From positions 6,076,001 through 6,140,000 of the forward strand of contig NZ_CP109132.1 in NCBI RefSeq assembly GCF_035918015.1: a DNA stretch of 64,000 bases. Reading direction: 5' to 3'. Shown here piece after piece: positions 16,402 through 25,112 of the stretch (position 1 is the stretch's first letter; each line of letters starts with the position of its first letter). The translations under genes were made by a program, and so were the position numbers. The DNA comes from Streptomyces sp. NBC_01754 (GTDB taxonomy: Bacteria; Actinomycetota; Actinomycetes; Streptomycetales; Streptomycetaceae). A model generated the notes under the pieces. The model was not told the DNA's origin, searched no databases, and was given only the letters and a program-made list of their open reading frames with translations.

Positions 16402-17943
16402 TCAGTACGCCCCGCGCCCGTCGGCGACGGCGCGTACGGTGCGGGCGAGGAGTCCTGCGTCCGTGGCCACCGACCAGTTGTCGACGTACCAGAGATCCAG
16501 CCGCACGGTCTCCTGCCAGGACAGGTCCGAGCGTCCGCTGACCTGCCACAGTCCGGTCAGCCCAGGCCGGACCGCGAGCCGCCGCAGCTCCCGTTCGTCG
16601 TAGCGCGCCACCTCCTCCGGCAGCGGCGGACGTGGTCCAACCAGGGACATGTCACCTCGTAAGACGTTGAGGAGCTGCGGGAGTTCGTCGACCGAGGTAC
16701 GGCGCAAGGCGTGTCCGATCGGGGTGAGCCGTGGATCGCGGCGCATCTTGAACATCGGTCCCTCGCTCTCGTTGGCCGGGGCGAGCTGCTCCTTGCGGGA
16801 CTCCGCGTCCGCCACCATCGTGCGGAACTTCCACATGGTGAAGGGGGTGTTGTGCCGTCCGTGCCGCACCTGGCGGTGGAAGACCGGACCCCGTGAGGTG
16901 AGCCGCACGGCCAGCGCGACGGCGAGGAACAGCGGTGCCAGGACCAGCAGGCCCAGCGCGGCACCGCCCCGGTCGACCAGGCTCTTGAGCGTCGGCTGCG
17001 CCCCGTGCCGCAGCGGAGGCGCCACATGCAGCAGCGTCAGCCCGGCGACGGACGCGGGACGCACCCGGGCGGCCGCCGTGCCCGAGAGGTCCGAGAGCAC
17101 GCAGAGCGCGATACCGCCGTCGTGCAGACCCCACGAGAGCCGGCGGAGCCGGTCGCCGGCGAGCTTCGGGCCGGGCGCCACGAGCACCAGGTCCGCGTCG
17201 TGGGCGAAGGCGCCGCCGAGCACCGTGGACACGTCGTCGTCGGCCGGTCCGGGGGCGAGTCTTCCCGGTACGGGGGTACCGCCGCCGGGTGTGCCCTCGC
17301 CCACCGGCACGGCGGCCACCACCGCGTACGGATGGCCCGTCCGGGAGGAGAGCCGGCCGACCGCACGGTCCAGGCGGGCGGCCTCGCCCACCACCAGCAC
17401 CCGGTGAGCCGCCCCGCCGCGCCCGGCGGCCCGCCACCGCTCCGCCGCGGCGGCCAGCAGGGCCACCACCAGGCCGGGCACCAGGGCCACCACCGCGGTC
17501 GCCGGCTCCGGCCGACGGCCCGTCACCGCCAGCAGGACGACGAGCACCCCCACGAACACCAGCCAGTCACCGACGGGCGGGGACAGGGAGCCGGGCCGTC
17601 CGGGGAGCCGGGCCGCGTACCGGCCGCGCGCGGCGCGCACAGCCAGCCAGACGAGTGCGGCCACGGCGGCGGCCTCAGGGCGGGGCGCGCCGGCCGCGTG
17701 CAGCACCCACCAGGCGGGGAGGCCCAGCCCCAGCAGGTCGGTCAGGGCGAGGAGCGGCGGGCGGGGGCCCGGTCTTCCGGCCGCCGGGCCCGCGTGCGGG
17801 TGCCGTGGTGGTGTGCTCGGCGTTCCCCACAGCTGACCGGGCACCGGCGCGTGGGTCCGGGGCGCCGCCGTACGTGGCCGTGGTGCCCCCGCCCGTCCCG
17901 CCGGCCCGGACACATCCGATTCGGGTAAGTCGACATGCCCCAT
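16402..17943 (-). CDS. Polyprenyl glycosylphosphotransferase (initiating sugar transferase)
   Basis: This 513-residue membrane protein has a Pro/Arg-rich N-terminus, several helices between about residues 60 and 170, a soluble middle domain, then a last helix. It ends in the bacterial sugar-transferase domain: FHRQVRHGRHNTPFTMWKFR, DELPQLLNVLRGDMSLVGPR, and RPGLTGLWQVSGRSDLSW at the C-terminus. It starts repeat-unit synthesis by moving a sugar-1-phosphate onto undecaprenyl phosphate (WcaJ/WbaP family). Codon 428, at 16660-16662, is TTA, very rare in Streptomyces and read by the bldA tRNA. A GGGGGG stretch precedes the chosen ATG. Start choice is less sure than function. Confidence 0.88.
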   Translation of the reverse strand: MGHVDLPESDVSGPAGRAGAPRPRTAAPRTHAPVPGQLWGTPSTPPRHPHAGPAAGRPGPRPPLLALTDLLGLGLPAWWVLHAAGAPRPEAAAVAALVWLAVRAARGRYAARLPGRPGSLSPPVGDWLVFVGVLVVLLAVTGRRPEPATAVVALVPGLVVALLAAAAERWRAAGRGGAAHRVLVVGEAARLDRAVGRLSSRTGHPYAVVAAVPVGEGTPGGGTPVPGRLAPGPADDDVSTVLGGAFAHDADLVLVAPGPKLAGDRLRRLSWGLHDGGIALCVLSDLSGTAAARVRPASVAGLTLLHVAPPLRHGAQPTLKSLVDRGGAALGLLVLAPLFLAVALAVRLTSRGPVFHRQVRHGRHNTPFTMWKFRTMVADAESRKEQLAPANESEGPMFKMRRDPRLTPIGHALRRTSVDELPQLLNVLRGDMSLVGPRPPLPEEVARYDERELRRLAVRPGLTGLWQVSGRSDLSWQETVRLDLWYVDNWSVATDAGLLARTVRAVADGRGAY

Positions 17944-18326
17944 GAGCCCCCCAGCCACAGTCGCATCCCCCGAACGGCGGGCGTCCGCCGATCCGGGGAC
18001 TGACGGACGCGCTCTCGCTCGGTGCACGATATCCACACACGTGCCGTTTCGCTGGGGTTCCCGCGAAGTTCGGGCGGGCGGGATCGTCTGGTTTGCGGGG
18101 CGTGACGGAAGAGATCTCTGGATCCGTGCGCTGTTGTGCGATTCCGGCGGAGTGCCGGCGCCGCATCGAGCCGGCCCGCCGGCGGCGCGTGTCCGCCGGA
18201 CCGGTCGTTCCGCCCGTCCGCCGGTTCGCGGGTGCCGATGACTTTCCGTTCCGGGGCATGTCTTCCCTGACGTATCAGCCCGGCAGCGGCCCGGCCGCCG
18301 AGCGGACCTCGACGAGTGGAGCACCC
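17944..18326. other. Divergent intergenic region, 383 bp
   Basis: This stretch separates the leftward sugar transferase gene from the rightward reductase-like gene and must hold both promoters. I see no confident promoter hexamers, no strong hairpin and no coding sequence with family resemblance. Open frames that run through it are shadows with no recognisable product. Confidence 0.5.
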
Positions 18327-18932
18327 GTGCGCATCGTGATCACCGAGTTCATCAGCCTGGACGGCGTCGTGCAGGCCCCCGGCGGACCCGAGGAGGACAC
18401 CGACGGCGGCTTCGCGAACGGCGGCTGGTCGCACCCGTACTTCGACCCGGAGGTGGTCGGCGGCGCCTTCGACGAGGCGACGGCCGAGGCCGAGGCGCTG
18501 CTCTTCGGGCGCCGTACCTGGCAGACGATGGCCGCCGCGTGGCCGGAGCGGGCGGGTGATCCGTTCGCCGACCGGATGAACTCCCTGCCCAAGTACGTCG
18601 TCTCCGCGACCCTCGGCGAGGCGGACCTGACCTGGTCCGGCACCAGGCTGCTCCCCGGCGCCGACGCCGTCGCACGCATCCGCGAACTCCGCGCCGCGGA
18701 CGGCGGGGACCTGGTGGTCATGGGCAGCCCGACCCTCGTCCGCTCCCTGCTGAGCGAGGGGCTGGCCGACGAACTCCGGCTGATGGTCATGCCGGTGATC
18801 CTCGGCGGCGGGAAGACGATCTTCCCCGGCGACGGCACCGCGCGCCCGCTGGAACTCGTCTCGTCCGTCACCAGTCCCGCGGGCGTCCAGGTCTGTACCT
18901 ACCGGCCGGCGGGCACCGGTGCCGGAGTCTGA
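18327..18932 (+). CDS. Dihydrofolate reductase-like (RibD C-terminal) family protein
   Basis: This 201-residue protein starts RIVITEFISLDGVVQAPGG, the hallmark of the stand-alone DHFR-like/RibD-C family. It continues with LLFGRRTWQTMAAAWP and the NADPH-site stretch VVMGSPTLVRSLLSEGLADE. It ends with LRLMVMPVILGGGKTIFP. The family binds NADPH; the physiological substrate is usually unknown, and the proteins are not true folate enzymes. The GTG at 18327 has GGAG 7 bases upstream and places the first strand at the N-terminus. It is monocistronic and is followed by a strong hairpin. Confidence 0.85.
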   Translation: MRIVITEFISLDGVVQAPGGPEEDTDGGFANGGWSHPYFDPEVVGGAFDEATAEAEALLFGRRTWQTMAAAWPERAGDPFADRMNSLPKYVVSATLGEADLTWSGTRLLPGADAVARIRELRAADGGDLVVMGSPTLVRSLLSEGLADELRLMVMPVILGGGKTIFPGDGTARPLELVSSVTSPAGVQVCTYRPAGTGAGV

Positions 18933-18972
18933 CGGGCTCGCCGGAACGTGACCAGACGTCCCCGGCCGCCGG

Positions 18973-19004
18973 CAGGCGTTGACACCCGCCTGTGTGAACG
19001 CCTG
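18973..19004. repeat. 8-bp inverted repeat downstream of reductase gene
   Basis: CAGGCGTT and AACGCCTG are perfect inverted copies separated by 16 bases, 40 bp after the stop of the reductase-like gene. It could be part of a terminator region with the stronger hairpin at 19061-19090, or a protein-binding site. The sequence does not decide between these. Confidence 0.4.
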
Positions 19005-19060
19005 TGCAGGCGCGGCGGCTTGCGCCAGGGGCCCGGCGGACCCACCGTGCACCGACCGAC

Positions 19061-19090
19061 GTTCCCGCCCGGCTCCTGCCGGGCGGGAAC
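19061..19090. terminator. Bidirectional terminator hairpin
   Basis: A perfect 12-bp stem (GTTCCCGCCCGG with its complement) and a 6-nt loop lies between the convergent reductase-like gene and the RiPP cluster regulator. There is no T-run, as is usual for Streptomyces. It probably insulates the left edge of the RiPP cluster. Confidence 0.65.
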
Positions 19091-19143
19091 GGCCTCGCCC
19101 GAAGCGCCGCCGCGCCCGGCCGTGCTCCACGGCCGGCCCCGGT

Positions 19144-20151
19144 TCACGGCCGGGGGCCGTCCGTGGGCAGATAGCCCATCTGCGCCGCGTGCACCCCTGC
19201 CTGGAACCTGCTGCGGGCGTCGAGGTGGCACAGGAGGCCGGTGGCGATGCGCCGGGCCGTGCGGGGGGAGACGCCGAGGCGTTTGGCGATGGCCTCGTCC
19301 GTGTAACCGCGCGCCAGCAGGCGCAGCGTCTCCTGCTGCCGGCGGGTCAGCGAACGCTCCGGGGTCCGCTCGGCCCGGCCCAGTGGCTCGGCGCGGTCCC
19401 AGACGCCCTCGAACAGGGCCTCCAGGGCCGCGATGAGCCCCCGCCCGGTCACCACGAGCGCGCCGAGCGAGGAGTCCTGGTCGTCCAGGGCCACCAGGGC
19501 GAGCCGGTGATCGGTGATGATCATGCGTGTGCTGAGCGAGGGCGCCGTGCGTATCTCGGCTCCGATCGAGGACAGCCAGTTGACGTGGGCCACCGTCGGG
19601 GCGTGGTTGTGGACGCTGTCGAGGTAGACCGTGCGCATGCGCACCCCGCGCCCCAGCAGCCGCCGGTTGAGCGGGCGCGAGGCGTGCATGTTCTCCTCGG
19701 TCTGCGCGCCGCCCGTCGCGAAGGTCAGGATCTCCTCCTCCACCTCCTCGTGGAGCCGGGCCAGGAAGTCCCGTACGTGGTCCACCCCGTCCAGGTGCAC
19801 CACCGGTGACTCGCCCGCCACCGGATGGGTGGGCGGGAGCTGGCACAGCAGCGCGGCCACCGCCGCCTCGCTCTCCTCCATCTGCTGCCTGCGCGCCGCG
19901 AGGTCGGCGCGCTGGCGGGCCAGCAGCATCTCCAGCCCGAGCCGGGGGTTGACCACATGGGTCCGCCGGGGGTCGTCGCCGGAGGCCGGGCGCACCAGTG
20001 AGAGGCCGGCCAGGACCTTGACGGCGCCTTCGAACTGGTCGGCCGTCAGCTGGAGCCGGGCACAGTGCTCGGCCGGACTCGCGCCGGGACGGCCGAGCAT
20101 CGCCCGGTAGACGGCCTCCGCCGTGAAGTCCAGACCCAGGGGATCGAGCAT
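19144..20151 (-). CDS. LuxR-type regulator with TrmB-like and PLD-like regions
   Basis: This 335-residue protein has an N-terminal winged-helix region of TrmB type (around EAVYRAMLGRPGASPAEHCAR). A middle domain follows (EEVEEEILTFATGG to MIITDHRLALVAL) that resembles catalytically dead phospholipase-D-like sensor domains. The C-terminal LuxR helix-turn-helix reads LTRRQQETLRLLARGYTDEA and RLGVSPRTARRIATGL. Proteins of this build often sit next to actinobacterial RiPP clusters and are likely pathway activators. It faces away from the biosynthetic genes at the left edge of the cluster. The ligand and targets are unknown. Confidence 0.78.
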   Translation of the reverse strand: MLDPLGLDFTAEAVYRAMLGRPGASPAEHCARLQLTADQFEGAVKVLAGLSLVRPASGDDPRRTHVVNPRLGLEMLLARQRADLAARRQQMEESEAAVAALLCQLPPTHPVAGESPVVHLDGVDHVRDFLARLHEEVEEEILTFATGGAQTEENMHASRPLNRRLLGRGVRMRTVYLDSVHNHAPTVAHVNWLSSIGAEIRTAPSLSTRMIITDHRLALVALDDQDSSLGALVVTGRGLIAALEALFEGVWDRAEPLGRAERTPERSLTRRQQETLRLLARGYTDEAIAKRLGVSPRTARRIATGLLCHLDARSRFQAGVHAAQMGYLPTDGPRP

Positions 20152-20440
20152 CGTCCCTCCTCGCCAGGAGACATGTGTCTGCCTCGGAGTGGTTATTGCC
20201 GCAGGCGACGATGTCTACTCTTCGGCCCCCTGGTGACGCTTCGGCAAAAGATCGCGACGTGAGGGGGTCCCCCGGGGCAGGGGGCGTCGTGCGCCGGGGC
20301 CGCCCGGAGGTCCACATGCTGGACGGAAGGGGCCATGGCCTCATCGGTCCACGGGTCTGACCTTCACCGTTGCCTCGCTTCCGTACAAAACTCGCCGTGC
20401 TGTCGACCGTTCCCCGCAGATGGTTGGAAGGGCTCCCCAC

Positions 20441-20635
20441 ATGACGCAGGTTCACCGCATGCCCCGTCCGGTTCTCGGGACCCTGCTGCTCGCAGGGTTC
20501 GCCTTCGCCGCCCTCACCGCTCCGGCCCAGGCCGCCGCCCCTGCCGCCCCCGCCCCCACGGCGTCCGCCCCGCACACCGCCGTCGTCCTTCTCCCGGCCC
20601 CCGGTCAGGACCCGCACGACTTCGGCTGGCAGTAG
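20441..20635 (+). CDS. Small secreted peptide of unknown function
   Basis: A 64-residue product with a plausible signal peptide: MPRPVLGTLLLAG, then a hydrophobic core and an A-Q-A cleavage site. It is followed by an Ala/Pro-rich mature part ending PAPGQDPHDFGWQ. GGAAGG lies 9 bases upstream of the ATG. It sits 72 bp before the SARP gene. It has no Cys and few Ser/Thr at the C-terminus, so it does not look like a RiPP precursor. It could be a real small exported peptide or a chance frame; the signal peptide favours the former. Confidence 0.5.
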   Translation: MTQVHRMPRPVLGTLLLAGFAFAALTAPAQAAAPAAPAPTASAPHTAVVLLPAPGQDPHDFGWQ

Positions 20636-20707
20636 GAGCACGGCGGGTACGTCATCGGCGCGGCCGGCACGGCCGCGGAGAGGCAGGGCGGGGAGAGGTG
20701 GACGACG

Positions 20708-22636
20708 GTGCAATTCCAACTGCTCGGGCCATTGAGCATCACCGACGGCCGGGACGTCGTGGTGCTCCCGCCCTCCAAGCCGACCGCGCTGCTGGCGGCG
20801 CTGCTCATCCGTCCGGGCTCCGTGGTCTCCACCGACCATCTGCGGGGCGTCGTCTGGGGTGAGGAGCAGCCGGCGACGGCCAAGGCCGCCCTCCAGAGCT
20901 GCGTGCTGCGCCTGCGCCGGATCTTCGCCAAGTACGGCATCGAGGACCAGGCCGTCACGGCGGTCGCCGGCGGCTACCGCGTCCAGGCCGACACCGAGAC
21001 CCTCGACCTGCTGCACTTCCGCCGGCTCGTCGACCACGCGGGCACGTCCGGGGAGGAGTCCGAGCTGTACACGCTGCGCGCCGCCCTCGCCCTGTGGCAG
21101 GGTCCGCTGCTCGCCAACGTGCCCTCCGACCTCCTGCACCGCGACGAGGTGCCGAGGCTGGCCGAGGAGCGGCTGAGGGTGCTGGAGCGGGTCTGCGACA
21201 TCGAACTGGGGCACGGCCGCTGCCGCGAGACCCTCGTCGATCTTTGGGAGGTTACGCGCGTATACCCGGCCCACGAGCGGTTCGCCGAGCAACTGATGCA
21301 GGCCCTCTACCGGACCGGACGGCAGACCGAGGCGCTGGCCGAGTACCGGCGGATCAAGGGCCATCTGCGTGAGGAGCTGGGCGTGGACCCCCGGGCCGAA
21401 CTGCAACGTCTGGAACTGGCCATCCTGCGCGGCGACGACCTGGGGGCCGTCGACACGGGCCGCGCCCCCGTCTCGCTCGCGCCCCCGGGCGCCCACCCGG
21501 GGACCGGCACCTCCACGGCCCAGGCGTACGAGAAGCCGGCGCACCGCGAACGGCCGGGCGGACGTGCGGCGGCCCCGCTCCCCACCGTGCCCAGCTTCAC
21601 CGGGCGCGTACCGGAGGTGGAGGCGCTGGTGAGACTCTTGACGCCCTGTCAGGAAGGCGCCGAGTCGTGGCCCCGGCCCGGGGAGGGAGCTTCGGGGCGG
21701 TCCCCGTTGGCCGTGCTCTCCGGGGCGCCCGGCATCGGCAAGACCGCGCTCGCCCTGCACGTCGCCCACCTGGTACGCGGCCACTACCCCGGCGGCTGCC
21801 TGCTGCTGCCCCTGACCCGCCCCGACGGCACGCCGGTGCCGCCGCCGGAGGCCGCGGAGGCGCTGAGCGGGACACCGCCCCCGGAGTCCGGCGCCGGGCC
21901 CCGCCGCACGCTGCTCGTCCTCGACGACGCCGTCCACCCCGACCAGGTACGGCCGTTGCTGACCGCCAACGCCGGCGGCGCCGCGATCGTCACCAGCCGG
22001 ATGGGTCTGGCCGCGCTCGTCGCCACCCACGGCGGAACCGTCCACCGGCTCGGCGCGCTGGAACCCGAGGAGTCGCACGCCCTGCTCACCGCCGCGCTCG
22101 GACGGGAACGGACCGAGGCCGAGCCGTCGGCGGCCCTGCTCCTCGCCTCCGTGTGCGGGCACCACCCGCTCGCCCTGCGGATCGCCGCCGCCCGGCTGCT
22201 CACCCGGCCCCGGCTGCGGCTGGCCGACTGCGCGGACTGGCTGCGACGCGACCTGCCCGCCCGGCTCACCCTGGCGGACGACCCGCGTATGTCCGTACCG
22301 CTGACGCTGGACGAGGCTCTGGGACGGCTGCCCCCGGCGCTGGCCGAAGCGCATCTGAGGCTCGGCGCGACGGCCCACCACGCCCTCGGCGCCGACCGGG
22401 CCGCCGCCGTCCTCGGGGTCGACGAACAGACGGCCGAGGACGTGCTCGAACGGCTCCTCGACGCGGGCCTCCTGGAGGAGGGGCGGCCCGGGACGTTCTG
22501 GATGCACGAGCTGCTGAGGGCCCACGCCCGCCGTGCCACCGCGCCCTCCGCCGACCGCGTGCCCGTCCCGCTGCGCCCGCCCCGGCACGAGGAGATCCCC
22601 ACGGTGGGCCGTACGAGGCCGGCCGCCCTGCGCTGA
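20708..22636 (+). CDS. SARP-family regulator with NB-ARC-like ATPase domain
   Basis: This 642-residue protein has an OmpR-type DNA-binding domain (about residues 1-95, VSTDHLRGVVWGEEQPATAK and AVTAVAGGYRVQ). A bacterial transcriptional activation domain follows (about 100-245, ERFAEQLMQALYRTGRQTEA). Next comes an AfsR-like nucleotide-binding module with P-loop GAPGIGKTA near residue 340 and LLVLDDA as Walker B. SARPs bind direct repeats and activate antibiotic operons. The GTG start is preceded by a GGGGAGAGG ribosome site. It stands directly before the biosynthetic run in the same orientation and is the best candidate cluster activator. Confidence 0.87.
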   Translation: MQFQLLGPLSITDGRDVVVLPPSKPTALLAALLIRPGSVVSTDHLRGVVWGEEQPATAKAALQSCVLRLRRIFAKYGIEDQAVTAVAGGYRVQADTETLDLLHFRRLVDHAGTSGEESELYTLRAALALWQGPLLANVPSDLLHRDEVPRLAEERLRVLERVCDIELGHGRCRETLVDLWEVTRVYPAHERFAEQLMQALYRTGRQTEALAEYRRIKGHLREELGVDPRAELQRLELAILRGDDLGAVDTGRAPVSLAPPGAHPGTGTSTAQAYEKPAHRERPGGRAAAPLPTVPSFTGRVPEVEALVRLLTPCQEGAESWPRPGEGASGRSPLAVLSGAPGIGKTALALHVAHLVRGHYPGGCLLLPLTRPDGTPVPPPEAAEALSGTPPPESGAGPRRTLLVLDDAVHPDQVRPLLTANAGGAAIVTSRMGLAALVATHGGTVHRLGALEPEESHALLTAALGRERTEAEPSAALLLASVCGHHPLALRIAAARLLTRPRLRLADCADWLRRDLPARLTLADDPRMSVPLTLDEALGRLPPALAEAHLRLGATAHHALGADRAAAVLGVDEQTAEDVLERLLDAGLLEEGRPGTFWMHELLRAHARRATAPSADRVPVPLRPPRHEEIPTVGRTRPAALR

Positions 22637-22793
22637 CGGCCTCGCACGGCCCCGCCGGCGCCGGCCCCGAGCCTGACCACCCCCGCCGCACCTGTCCGCC
22701 CGGCGGTCCCCGCGGACCGCGACGACATCCCCGCACAGGCCAGGCCCGTCCCCGGGCCGCCCGTCCCCCGACCACACGAGGTGTGACGCACGC

Positions 22794-25112
22794 ATGGCAA
22801 CAACGCCGTACGCAGAGACCGCCGGAACCCGGCCCCGGGTCCGCCGCGACGTCCTGTTCACCGAGACGCCCGACGGGGTGATCTTCCACAACGCCGACGG
22901 AGGCTTCCGGCTCACCGCCAAGTCCGGCTACCGGTTCGCCACCCTGCTGATCCCGCACCTGGACGGCAGCAGGACCGTCGACGAGATCTGCCAGGGCTTC
23001 GGTGAGCGCCGGAGAACCATGGTGGGCGAACTCGTGAAGGCGCTCTACGCGCGTGGCTTCGCCCGCCCCGTACCCGGCCCCGCCGATTCCGCCGGGGCCC
23101 TCGTGACCGCACCGGCCGCAGCCGCCCGCTTCGACCGCCAGATCGCCTACGTCGACCACTACGCCGACGACGCCGACGCCCGGTTCGCCCGCTTCCGCGC
23201 CACCCGGGTCGCCGTCCTCGGCGACGGCCAGGTGGCCCGCTGGTGCGTGCTGTCCCTGATACGGAACGGCTGCGCGGCCGTGGGCGTGGAACCGGCCCTG
23301 GCGGACGGCTCCGGCGGCGTCCCGCCCGAGGAGTTCGCGGCGGTCCACCAGGAGGCCGCAGCCCTGGCCGGGCAGGACTGCCCCGTGGAGCTCGCGGTCC
23401 TGCCGGAGCGGTCCTCCGCCGCCCGCCCGGCGGGCTGGGCGGCCTACGAGGGGTACGACTTCGTCCTCGCCGCCTCCGGCCCCGGTGCCCCCGGCACCGT
23501 GCTGCCGCTGCTGCGGGAGGGCGTCCCGGACGGCCGGACGCTGCTGCCGGCCTGGACGTTCGGCGGCCGGGCCGTCGTCGGCCCGGTGATGACGGCGGAC
23601 TCGACGGGCTGCTGGTCCTGCGCCGCCCTGCGGCTGGGCGCGTCCGGCGGCCCGGCGGACGCGGCGGCGGCCGACCTGTGGAGCGGGCTGGCCCTGGGCA
23701 CCGGCACCTCCGGGGCGCAGCCGTCGGGCCCGCTCGCCGCGATGCTCGGCAACCTGCTCGGGTACGAGGTGTTCCGGCTCGTCACCGGGGCTCTGCCGGC
23801 CGAGACCCGGGGGCAGTTGCTCATCCAGGACGCGGCCTCCTTCGACGTGGCCTCGGAACACCTGCTGCCGCACCCCCGGTGCCCGTTCTGCGCCGCGGGC
23901 GCACCGGAAACGGAACCGGTGGACCTGGCCGCCGCCCCCGCGCGCCCGGTGTTCCTGCCGACGGTCGCCACCGCCCCCGACGACGACGCCGCCCAGGGCC
24001 CGCTCGCCGAGCTGGAGCGCCGCTCCGCGCTCGTCCGCCCGCACGCGGGGGTCTTCACCCGGTACGCGGACGAACCGTTGACGCAGACACCGCTGAAGGT
24101 CGGCGCCGTCGTCCTCGGCCTGGGGCCCGGAGGCCCGCGGACCGTCACCGCCTTCGACGTCCACCACACCGCCGGGGCCAGGCTGCGGGCCCTGAACGTC
24201 GCCGCCACCGTCTACGCCGAACACGTCGCCCCCCGCGCGGACGCGGCGGACGCCGGAGTCCTCGCCGGTGTGCCCGCCGTCGACCCGGAGGCGCTCACCG
24301 TCGCCTCGGGCACCGGCGGCACCGGCGCGGGCCCGGTCTGGACCCTGGCCACCTCGCTCGTCACCAAGGAAGCGGTACGGGTGCCCGCAGGTGCCGTACG
24401 CCCCTTCGGCGCGGACAACGGCGACCGCCGCTTCGAACCGACCCGGGCCGGTGCGGGCGCGGGCGCGGATCTGCCGGAGGCGGCGGCCGCCGGTCTGCTC
24501 TCGGCCCTCGCCCACGACGCCCTGCGCCGGGCCGTCCGGGGCGACGGCGACGTGCGGGCGATCGCGCCCGCGGTCTTCGGCGCCGACCCCGAGACGACGT
24601 TCCTGCTGCGGTCCGCCGCCCACCTCGGCGTCCGTGTGCAACTGCTGGACCTCGGGGAACGCTCGCACTCGGGCGCCTCCGTGGTCCTGGCCAGGACGGA
24701 GAGCGCCAGGACGGAGAGCGCCAGGACGGAGACCGCCGGGGCCACGGAGGCCCACGGTCCCGCCCGCTGGGCCGTGGGCGCCGCCCTGGACCTCACGGCC
24801 GCCGCCGTGGACGCCGTACGCGATCTGCTCGGCGCGGCCCAACTGGCCGCCGAGGACTCCGGGTCCGCCGGGGCCGCCCCCGACACCGGCGACCCGCTGC
24901 TGCGTGATCTGGACGCCGCACTGGTCCCGGTCACCCGCCCCGAGCCGGCCGAGGGCCCCGGGGCACCCGTCGACTGGGTCCGCGTCCTGGAACGCCTCGC
25001 CGCCGATGGACGGGACGCCCTGGTGGTGCCCACGCACGGTGCCGACCTGCCCGCCGCGGGCATCCACACCGTGCGCGTCCTGCTCACCCGGGCGGTCACC
25101 GATGCGCGCTGA
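22794..25112 (+). CDS. RiPP leader-binding ThiF/E1-like cyclodehydratase partner
   Basis: This 772-residue protein has three parts. Residues about 15-92 look like an RRE winged helix (LFTETPDGVIFHNADGGFRL, SRTVDEICQGFG) that would bind the precursor leader. Residues about 125-370 form an E1/ThiF-like Rossmann domain with VAVLGDGQVARWCV and the zinc tetra-Cys motif CWSC (273-276) and CPFC (363-366). Residues about 400-772 resemble a YcaO fold in outline (ALNVAATVYAEH, AAGLLSALAHDALRRAV) but lack the SNG and ERDAF nucleotide-site motifs kept by the two true YcaO proteins nearby. It probably presents the substrate to YcaO. It overlaps the next gene by 11 bp. Confidence 0.83.
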   Translation: MATTPYAETAGTRPRVRRDVLFTETPDGVIFHNADGGFRLTAKSGYRFATLLIPHLDGSRTVDEICQGFGERRRTMVGELVKALYARGFARPVPGPADSAGALVTAPAAAARFDRQIAYVDHYADDADARFARFRATRVAVLGDGQVARWCVLSLIRNGCAAVGVEPALADGSGGVPPEEFAAVHQEAAALAGQDCPVELAVLPERSSAARPAGWAAYEGYDFVLAASGPGAPGTVLPLLREGVPDGRTLLPAWTFGGRAVVGPVMTADSTGCWSCAALRLGASGGPADAAAADLWSGLALGTGTSGAQPSGPLAAMLGNLLGYEVFRLVTGALPAETRGQLLIQDAASFDVASEHLLPHPRCPFCAAGAPETEPVDLAAAPARPVFLPTVATAPDDDAAQGPLAELERRSALVRPHAGVFTRYADEPLTQTPLKVGAVVLGLGPGGPRTVTAFDVHHTAGARLRALNVAATVYAEHVAPRADAADAGVLAGVPAVDPEALTVASGTGGTGAGPVWTLATSLVTKEAVRVPAGAVRPFGADNGDRRFEPTRAGAGAGADLPEAAAAGLLSALAHDALRRAVRGDGDVRAIAPAVFGADPETTFLLRSAAHLGVRVQLLDLGERSHSGASVVLARTESARTESARTETAGATEAHGPARWAVGAALDLTAAAVDAVRDLLGAAQLAAEDSGSAGAAPDTGDPLLRDLDAALVPVTRPEPAEGPGAPVDWVRVLERLAADGRDALVVPTHGADLPAAGIHTVRVLLTRAVTDAR
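24690..24734 (+). repeat. Three 15-bp in-frame repeats in the ThiF-like gene
   Basis: Three copies of a 15-bp unit (GCCAGGACGGAGAGC, the last with one change) encode Ala-Arg-Thr-Glu-Ser repeats in the C-terminal part of the leader-binding protein. They add a short charged linker in a poorly conserved place. They are likely slippage-prone and of no catalytic importance. Confidence 0.75.

Noticed and set aside
20441-20635. A second precursor peptide
   Set aside because: It has a secretory signal peptide and an Ala/Pro-rich tail without Cys and with almost no Ser/Thr at the end, unlike the cluster precursor.
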